DNA of 11,536 bases from RGIG2041 sp045537695 (GTDB lineage: Bacteria; Bacillota; Clostridia; UBA1381; UMGS1253), in NCBI GenBank assembly GCA_045537695.1, contig JAZSQB010000063.1, forward strand, positions 1 through 11,536. The letters run 5' to 3'. The position numbers and the translations under genes were made by a program. Below, in pieces: positions 7,436 to 11,536 of this stretch. The notes under the pieces are model-generated. The model searched no databases. It worked only from the letters and a program-made list of their open reading frames with translations, and was not told where the DNA came from. Within the stretch, counting starts at the first letter, position 1, and the number at the start of each line of letters is the position of its first letter.

Positions 7436-7858
7436 TCACTGTCCTTTTGTACACACAAGTTCGTAGCTGTCACCGTCTGTAATCACCGATGAATCCACGC
7501 CGGTCGGCATCTCTGCGCCGTCCTTATTAAATGCCCAGTAGGTCTGCGTTTTCGCATAGTCCGCTTCCATACCGTTTACCTTTTTAATATACAAGCCGTA
7601 CGCGCTGTTTTCTCCATAGACCAGATGGTGCTCCTTTAAGGCTTCGCCCACCGTTTTCGCATCTGTATGTATCGTAAACACAACGCTTTTTTCTTCTGCT
7701 TCTACGCGCACAGTAAACGTTGTTGCGCCTTCACCGAATTCCCCATCTTCCGTATACGTCGCACTGTCCCATAACGAGCCACCCGCCTGCATAGGTCCGC
7801 AAGCGCTCAAGCACATGCAAAGCGTCAGTATAAATGCTATAAAATTCAACTTTTTCAT
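7436..7858 (-). CDS. DUF4430-type lipoprotein
   Basis: A 140-residue lipoprotein of unknown role. MKKLNFIAFILTLCMCLSAC is a signal peptide ending in a lipobox (LSAC, lipidated Cys20), so the mature protein is anchored on the outer face of the cytoplasmic membrane. The remaining 120 residues resemble the DUF4430 domain, which shares a fold with the C-terminal region of transcobalamin-type proteins. Seen features are the FTVRV strand, a VGEALKEHHLV helix, YGLYIKKVNGMEADYA, QTYWAFNKDG and the closing ITDGDSYELV. The start is ATG 7858-7856 with AAGGAG at 7870-7875; an upstream GTG in frame at 7870 lies inside that binding site. The coaD stop overlaps the binding site, leaving 15 nt between the genes. 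An extracytoplasmic protein inside a cytosolic housekeeping operon is odd. Ligand binding is conjecture. Confidence 0.85.
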   Translation of the reverse strand: MKKLNFIAFILTLCMCLSACGPMQAGGSLWDSATYTEDGEFGEGATTFTVRVEAEEKSVVFTIHTDAKTVGEALKEHHLVYGENSAYGLYIKKVNGMEADYAKTQTYWAFNKDGAEMPTGVDSSVITDGDSYELVCTKGQ

Positions 7859-7873
7859 TTCTGCAAACACTCC

Positions 7874-8347
7874 TTACTTCTGATGCATCAAATCCCAAAC
7901 CGCGCGCGGCACAAATTTAGAAATGTCCTTATGGAAGCCATTCAGTTCCTTAACCATGGACGAAGAAACTGCCACATTTTCCGCACGGAAATACACATAC
8001 TCCAAATCCGGGTTAATCAGCTTGTTGATTTCGGCAATATTCTCTTCATAATTATAATCCATATTGTTTCGAAGACCGCGAATCATATAATCAATATTCT
8101 TTTCTTTTGTGTACTCCGCAATCAAGCCTTCGTATACCTTAACCTCGCAATTGTTAATCCCCTTCTCTTTCAGGGTTTCTTCAATCGCCTTTTTCATGGA
8201 TTCGCTGTCATAACTGCGCTTTTTATTTGCATTCACGCCGATGACAATATGCACCTTATCAAAGAGCTTTGCGCCCTTAATCACCATATCCAAATGTCCG
8301 TTGGTAAACGGGTCAAACGACCCGGGATAAATTGCTACATTACTCAT
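7874..8347 (-). CDS. coaD: Phosphopantetheine adenylyltransferase CoaD
   Basis: A 157-residue nucleotidyltransferase that joins 4'-phosphopantetheine and ATP to dephospho-CoA, the penultimate step of coenzyme A synthesis. It is the normal length for CoaD. The T/HxGH motif is TNGH (15-18) in YPGSFDPFTNGHLDMV. IRGLRNNMDYNYE (89-101) holds the substrate and ATP-binding residues, and VSSSMVKEL (127-135) matches the conserved SSS-V-E segment near the C-terminus. The start is ATG at 8347-8345, with AAGGAGG at 8357-8363 spaced 9 nt. An in-frame GTG at 8353 is only 3 nt from the binding site and is less likely. It is the first gene of the six-gene minus-strand run, directly behind a sigma-A promoter. 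Confidence 0.96.
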   Translation of the reverse strand: MSNVAIYPGSFDPFTNGHLDMVIKGAKLFDKVHIVIGVNANKKRSYDSESMKKAIEETLKEKGINNCEVKVYEGLIAEYTKEKNIDYMIRGLRNNMDYNYEENIAEINKLINPDLEYVYFRAENVAVSSSMVKELNGFHKDISKFVPRAVWDLMHQK

Positions 8348-8377
8348 TTTCACTTGCCTCCTTCACTTGCTGTATAT

Positions 8378-8406
8378 ATTATAACACACCAAAATAGACT
8401 GTGCAA
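8378..8406 (-). promoter_or_regulatory. Sigma-A promoter of the coaD operon
   Basis: On the minus strand TTGCAC (8401-8406) and TATAAT (8378-8383) are spaced exactly 17 bp. Transcription should start near 8371, just before the coaD binding site, and could continue through ispE and dgt. It diverges from the tRNA promoter. Confidence 0.75.
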
Positions 8407-8441
8407 GGTAAAGAACAAATTCATTTTTTTATAAATTTGTC

Positions 8442-8470
8442 TTGATTTTTGTTTTATCCTATGTTATAAT
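8442..8470 (+). promoter_or_regulatory. Sigma-A promoter of tRNA-Thr
   Basis: TTGATT (8442-8447) and a perfect TATAAT (8465-8470) are spaced 17 bp. Transcription should start near 8477, about 18 nt before the mature tRNA end. Confidence 0.75.
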
Positions 8471-8494
8471 CACTTCTGTTCAATAATGCAATAT

Positions 8495-8570
8495 GCTTGT
8501 GTAGCTCAGTTGGTAGAGCAGCGCATTCGTAATGCGCAGGTCGCAGGTTCGAGTCCCGTCACAAGCTCCA
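8495..8570 (+). tRNA. tRNA-Thr, anticodon CGT
   Basis: A full 76-nt cloverleaf with an encoded CCA end. The acceptor stem GCTTGTG (8495-8501) pairs fully with CACAAGC (8560-8566). The D arm is GCTC/GAGC with an 8-base loop, and the anticodon stem is GCGCA/TGCGC. The loop is TTCGTAA with anticodon CGT at 8528-8530, which reads the Thr codon ACG. The variable region has 5 bases. The T loop TTCGAGT is normal, but the T stem GCAGG (8543-8547) against CCCGT (8555-8559) holds an A-C mismatch at 8545/8557 and a G-T pair at its base. The gene has its own promoter and terminator. Confidence 0.96.
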
Positions 8571-8614
8571 CAAAAAGGACAAATCCATTTGGGTTTGTTC
8601 TTTTGCATTTTAAG
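8553..8614 (+). repeat. Direct repeat copy 1: tRNA 3' end plus terminator
   Basis: These 62 bases recur at 8742-8803 with one difference (C8571 against T8760). The unit begins at the last two bases of the T loop, includes the 3' half of the T stem, the 3' acceptor strand, CCA and the whole terminator hairpin, and ends at TTTTAAG. The copies are offset by 189 bp. Confidence 0.95.
8573..8604 (+). terminator. Terminator of tRNA-Thr
   Basis: AAAGGACAAATCC (8574-8586) pairs with GGGTTTGTTCTTT (8591-8603), 13 bp with two G-T pairs, plus an outer A-T pair. The loop is ATTT and T-rich sequence follows. A second intact copy lies at 8762-8793. On the minus strand the same hairpins end in a T5 run, so they may also stop transcripts from proA. 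Confidence 0.8.
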
Positions 8615-8741
8615 GGACTCGAACCTTGAGAAGGCACGGCGAGATTCGCGAAAGTGCCTGTGACACTTTCGCCGATGCCGTGGTGCGCAGACGGGTACTG
8701 CGTAGCGGTCGTCAAGCACGGTAGATTGCGTAGCAATATAC
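8615..8741. other. 127-bp GC-rich insert with nested hairpins between the direct repeats
   Basis: This insert is clearly richer in GC than the flanking noncoding DNA. Together with G8614 its left end reads GGGACTCGAACC (8614-8625), the exact reverse complement of the T-arm segment GGTTCGAGTCCC of the neighbouring tRNA (8546-8557). A perfect 9-bp stem, GCGAAAGTG (8648-8656) with CACTTTCGC (8664-8672), is nested inside an outer stem CACGGC (8635-8640) with GCCGTG (8677-8682). The word TGCGTAGC occurs at 8699-8706 and 8727-8734, the second within the small hairpin ATTGC-GTA-GCAAT. The segments around 8634-8650 and 8714-8730 look like degenerate copies of each other. There is no credible coding sequence. 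It may be a small mobile repeat or the scar of an excised element. Confidence 0.6.
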
Positions 8742-8803
8742 GTCCCGTCACAAGCTCCATAAAAAGGACAAATCCATTTGGGTTTGTTCTTTTGCATTTT
8801 AAG
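8742..8803 (+). repeat. Direct repeat copy 2: orphan tRNA 3' end plus terminator
   Basis: This is the second copy of the 62-bp unit at 8553-8614, 61 of 62 identical. It carries the 3' acceptor strand and CCA of tRNA-Thr without any 5' tRNA part, followed by an intact copy of the terminator. It is not a functional tRNA. Confidence 0.95.
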
Positions 8804-8813
8804 CCGAGAAGAC

Positions 8814-8846
8814 AAAAACCACAACTGTACACCTTCACAGTTGTGG
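8814..8846 (-). terminator. Terminator of proBA
   Basis: On the minus strand CCACAACTG (8846-8838) and CAGTTGTGG (8827-8819) form a 9-bp stem with a 10-base loop. Five T follow (complement of 8814-8818). It lies eight bases after the proA stop. Confidence 0.88.
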
Positions 8847-8853
8847 CTTCATT

Positions 8854-10101
8854 TTATTTTCTGAATTGCCCTTCCCCTCGTACCAAATACTTGTGCGTTG
8901 TGAGTTCACGCAAGCCCATCGGTCCGCGTGCGTGCATTTTCTGCGTACTGATGCCGATTTCTGCGCCAAAACCAAATTCAAAGCCGTCGGTAAAACGGGT
9001 GGACGCATTGACATACACTGCCGCGGCGTCGACTTCATTTAAAAAGCGTTCGGCGCTCTCCGGATTCTTGGTAACAATCGCTTCCGAATGCATTGTGCCG
9101 TGCTCGTTGATATGCGCTATCGCCGCATCGAGATTGTCAACCACTTTGACGGAAATCACATAATCATTGTATTCCGTATAAAAATCCGCTTCCGTTGCCA
9201 GCAAAGCATCCGGGCAAATCGCCAGCGTTTCTGTGCAGCCACGGACTTCTACATTTGCCGCTTTCAGCGCCGCAATAGCTGCAGGCAAATATGTTTTTGC
9301 GATGGATGCATCCACTAAAAGACTTTCCGCCGCATTACATACGGACGGGCGGCTCGTTTTTGCATTCAGCAAAATCTCGGTTGCCATTGCAAAATCTGCA
9401 TTTTCTTCTACATAGATATGACAGTTGCCCGTACCGGTCTCAATCACCGGTACCGTTGCGTTTTCCACCACAGAACGGATAAGACCAGCGCCGCCGCGTG
9501 GAATCAACAAATCAATTTTACCGTTCAGGCGCATCATCGCCGTTGCAGTTTCACGGCTTGTATCTTCCAAAACCGTAACGCACTCTGCCGGCAAGCCGCA
9601 CTTTTCAATCGCACGGCGCATCACCTTCGCAAATGCTGTGTTTGAACAAATCGCCTCCTTACCGCCGCGCAAAATCACCGCATTGGAGGACTTCAGGCAA
9701 AGCGCTGCCGCATCCACGGTTACGTTCGGTCTCGCTTCGTAAATAATGCCAATCACGCCAAACGGCACGCGCTTTTTCTCTATGCGTAGTCCATTCGGAC
9801 GCGCTGTACTTTCGATAATTTCACCCACCGGGTCCGGCAGTCTGACCACATCCAAAACGCCGTCCGCAATACTCTGAATACGCGCCTCGGTCAGCGCGAG
9901 TCTGTCAAGCATGGTTTCCGGCACGCCGTTTGTCTTTGCATTTTCCAAATCCGTGCGATTCGCCTGCAGAATATATGAGCCGTTTTCTACAATATCTGCC
10001 GCAATCTGCCGGAGTATTTTATTTTTTGTTTCACTATCACTTTTTGCAAGTGCATAGGATGCACTGCGCGCCGCAAGCGCAATTGCGTTTAAATCCTGCA
10101 T
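8854..10101 (-). CDS. proA: Glutamate-5-semialdehyde dehydrogenase (gamma-glutamyl phosphate reductase) ProA
   Basis: A 415-residue aldehyde-dehydrogenase-superfamily enzyme that reduces gamma-glutamyl phosphate with NADPH to glutamate-5-semialdehyde, the second step of proline synthesis from glutamate. The catalytic cysteine is C255 in the typical context NAKTSRPSVCNAAESLLV. Other hallmarks are RVPFGVIGIIYEARPNVTVDAAALCLKSSNAVILRGGKEA (111-150), PRGGAGLI (201-208) and ETGTGNCHIYV (221-231), all in the normal order and spacing. The C-terminus contains FTDGFEFGFGAEIGISTQK and MGLRELTTHKYLV. The start is ATG 10101-10099, with AAGGTGAG at 10111-10118 spaced 9 nt. It follows proB by 15 nt and is co-transcribed with it. 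No truncation is seen. Confidence 0.97.
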   Translation of the reverse strand: MQDLNAIALAARSASYALAKSDSETKNKILRQIAADIVENGSYILQANRTDLENAKTNGVPETMLDRLALTEARIQSIADGVLDVVRLPDPVGEIIESTARPNGLRIEKKRVPFGVIGIIYEARPNVTVDAAALCLKSSNAVILRGGKEAICSNTAFAKVMRRAIEKCGLPAECVTVLEDTSRETATAMMRLNGKIDLLIPRGGAGLIRSVVENATVPVIETGTGNCHIYVEENADFAMATEILLNAKTSRPSVCNAAESLLVDASIAKTYLPAAIAALKAANVEVRGCTETLAICPDALLATEADFYTEYNDYVISVKVVDNLDAAIAHINEHGTMHSEAIVTKNPESAERFLNEVDAAAVYVNASTRFTDGFEFGFGAEIGISTQKMHARGPMGLRELTTHKYLVRGEGQFRK

Positions 10102-10116
10102 ACTGTTCCCTCACCT

Positions 10117-10905
10117 TCATTTTGCACAAAAACAGGTGCCAATTTGCTGTCCTTCCAGCAAATCATAAATCTTTTTTGGCACATCACCGTTGATAATCGC
10201 CATGTCAATGCCTGCGCCCGTGGCAATTTTCGCCGCGGAAATCTTAGTCGCCATACCGCCCGTACCGTGCTTGCTGCCTGTGCCGCCGGCATGTGCTTCA
10301 ATGCTCGCATCAATATTCTCTACGCAGTCAATCAGCTTCGCATCCGGATTTTTATGCGGATCTGCATCAAAAAGACCGTCAATATCGCTTAAAATCACCA
10401 ACAGGTCTGCGTTAATCATATCTGCCACAAGTGCAGAAAGTGTATCATTATCACCAAATTCAATTTCTTCGGTAGAAACGGTGTCGTTTTCATTGACAAT
10501 CGGAATCGCTCCGAGCTCTAAAATGGTTTCCATTGTGTTTTGCGCATTTTGCTTGCGGAGCGGATGCTCCACAATATCAGCCGTAATCAAAACCTGTGCC
10601 ACGGTATTACTATATTCGGAAAACAGCTTGTCATACAGATACATCAACTCGCACTGCCCGATGGCAGCCATTGCCTGACGGTGCGGCAGTGCCTTGGGAC
10701 GCTCCGTTCTGCCGCTCTTGGCTACACCAACGGAAATTGCACCCGAGGTAACCAGCACAATATCCTTCCCCTGATTATGCAAATCCGAAAGCACGCGCAC
10801 AAGCGCTTCCACACGGCGGATATTGACTTTGCCGTTTTGATGTGTCAGCGTTGAGGTTCCGACCTTAAAAACAATTCTGTTTGCATTTATAAAATCTTTT
10901 CTCAT
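10117..10905 (-). CDS. proB: Glutamate 5-kinase ProB, short form without PUA domain
   Basis: A 262-residue amino acid kinase that phosphorylates glutamate with ATP, the first and usually proline-inhibited step of proline synthesis. It covers the kinase domain only: IVFKVGTSTL (11-20), VTSGAISVG (52-60), IVNENDTVSTEEIEFGDNDTLSALVA (136-161), LSDIDGLFDADPH (172-184) and GTGGMATKISAAKIA (214-228). It ends near 262, so it lacks the C-terminal PUA domain of the ~365-residue form. The start is ATG 10905-10903, with AAGGTGG at 10914-10920 spaced 8 nt. An upstream in-frame ATG at 10929 would overlap that site and lies at the likely start of transcription. It is the first gene of the proBA operon. The short leader leaves no room for a T-box. 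Confidence 0.95.
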   Translation of the reverse strand: MRKDFINANRIVFKVGTSTLTHQNGKVNIRRVEALVRVLSDLHNQGKDIVLVTSGAISVGVAKSGRTERPKALPHRQAMAAIGQCELMYLYDKLFSEYSNTVAQVLITADIVEHPLRKQNAQNTMETILELGAIPIVNENDTVSTEEIEFGDNDTLSALVADMINADLLVILSDIDGLFDADPHKNPDAKLIDCVENIDASIEAHAGGTGSKHGTGGMATKISAAKIATGAGIDMAIINGDVPKKIYDLLEGQQIGTCFCAK

Positions 10906-10937
10906 ATTCCTTACCACCTTACAAATCATTAGCTTAT

Positions 10938-10966
10938 ATTAAACCACAAAACCCGCCCTTTGTAAA
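10938..10966 (-). promoter_or_regulatory. Sigma-A promoter of proBA
   Basis: On the minus strand TTTACA (10961-10966) and TTTAAT (10938-10943) are spaced 17 bp. Transcription should start near 10931, a few bases before the proB binding site. Confidence 0.6.
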
Positions 10967-11003
10967 TACTTTCAACTTTCTTTTTTGTTCACAAAAAATT
11001 TTC

Positions 11004-11032
11004 TTTATTCTTTCTTTACTTTATGGTAAAAT
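11004..11032 (+). promoter_or_regulatory. Possible sigma-A promoter of the response regulator gene
   Basis: TTTATT (11004-11009) and TAAAAT (11027-11032) are spaced 17 bp. The -10 is good and the -35 weak, so an activator may be involved. It diverges from the proBA promoter. Confidence 0.4.
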
Positions 11033-11085
11033 AGCATTAGAGTATTAAAATATGGAATTATTTACCTGCAAGGAGATAATATTTT

Positions 11086-11536
11086 ATGGCAAAAACAAAG
11101 ATTTTGATTGTAGATGACGACTTAAATATCAGCGAGCTTTTGCGTCTTTGCCTGGAAAAGGAAGGCTTTGACACCATCATTGCAAACGATGGTTTAAGTG
11201 CCATTTCCAAATTCAAAGAAAGCACCCCCGACCTGGTATTGCTCGATATCATGATGCCGAAGGTGGACGGTTGGCAGGTTTGCCGCGAAATCCGCAGAGT
11301 CAGCAACATTCCGATTATTATGCTTACAGCGAAGAGCGAAACCTTTGACAAGGTGCTCGGCTTAGAGCTCGGCGCTGACGATTATGTTGTTAAGCCGTTC
11401 GACGCAAAGGAAGTAATGGCAAGGGTTAAAGCCGTTCTTCGCCGTACTCAGGGCGAAGCGGTGGCTCCCGAGGCTGACGGAAAAACCGTTATTTACGACA
11501 ACCTTGAAATCAATATTTCAAATTATGAGATGAAGG
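11086..11536 (+). CDS. OmpR/PhoB-family response regulator, N-terminal part
   Basis: The right window edge cuts this gene after 150 codons. The complete receiver domain is visible: acidic pocket D10-D11-D12 in KILIVDDDL, phosphorylated Asp D54 in DLVLLDIMMPKVDGW, T81 in IIMLTAKSE and K103 in ADDYVVKPF. A linker follows (about 121-135), then YDNLEINISNYEMK, which matches the first strands of a winged-helix DNA-binding domain of the OmpR/PhoB type. It is thus a two-component transcription factor; the partner histidine kinase is probably downstream, outside the window. The start is ATG 11086 with AAGGAGAT at 11070-11077, 8-10 nt away. The regulated function cannot be told from this part. Confidence 0.92.
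   Translation, partial: MAKTKILIVDDDLNISELLRLCLEKEGFDTIIANDGLSAISKFKESTPDLVLLDIMMPKVDGWQVCREIRRVSNIPIIMLTAKSETFDKVLGLELGADDYVVKPFDAKEVMARVKAVLRRTQGEAVAPEADGKTVIYDNLEINISNYEMK

Noticed and set aside
8615..8803. CRISPR-like repeat and spacer reading of the direct repeats
   Set aside because: Only two repeat copies, too long, made of tRNA and terminator sequence, and with no cas genes near.
8480..8838. Two overlapping minus-strand ORFs of about 110 codons across the tRNA and the repeats
   Set aside because: Their peptides (such as DGTRTCDLRITNALLYQLSY and GLEPATCALRMRCSTN) are the well-known false translations of tRNA genes read backwards; they cover the tRNA, two terminators and the insert.

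Overview
The window is a chromosomal housekeeping segment of a low-to-moderate GC Gram-positive bacterium, most likely a member of the Clostridia (Bacillota). The evidence is a RNase J gene, a dgt-dnaG-rpoD cluster, a ~360-residue SigA-type sigma factor, strong AAGGAGG-type ribosome binding sites, GTG and TTG starts, an encoded tRNA CCA end, and a sigma-H-like promoter in front of dnaG. The sigma-H site hints at a Spo0H-type regulon. Genus cannot be named from the sequence alone.

Layout. 1-253 (minus): the start of a secreted esterase-like protein, cut by the window edge and broken by a one-base frameshift in a T7 tract. 254-771: no convincing gene, but two divergent sigma-A promoters and a ~230-nt leader in front of rnj, with a strong hairpin and a possible 29-codon leader ORF. 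772-2436 (plus): RNase J. 2437-2542: three consecutive hairpins between the convergent rnj and rpoD genes. 2543-8347 (minus): a compact run transcribed in the order coaD, DUF4430-type lipoprotein, ispE, dgt, dnaG, rpoD. A sigma-A promoter lies at its head (8378-8406) and a probable sigma-H promoter before dnaG (5464-5490). 8495-8570 (plus): tRNA-Thr(CGT) with its own promoter and terminator. 8553-8803: a 62-bp direct repeat of the tRNA 3' end plus terminator, flanking a 127-bp GC-rich hairpin-bearing insert. 8854-10905 (minus): proBA for proline synthesis. 11086-11536 (plus): the N-terminal part of an OmpR/PhoB-type response regulator, cut by the window edge.

How the genes work together. The minus-strand run joins coenzyme A synthesis (coaD), isoprenoid precursor synthesis by the MEP pathway (ispE), dNTP pool control (dgt), replication priming (dnaG) and the primary sigma factor (rpoD). 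This resembles the macromolecular synthesis operon of other bacteria with cofactor genes added upstream. RNase J is the main 5'-3' exo/endoribonuclease of such organisms. ProB and ProA carry out the first two dedicated steps from glutamate to proline.

No CRISPR array, transposase, phage gene or defence system is visible. The most unusual points are the duplicated tRNA 3' end with its 127-bp insert, the sigma-H-like promoter of dnaG-rpoD, the structured rnj leader, and the homopolymer frameshift in the left-edge gene.
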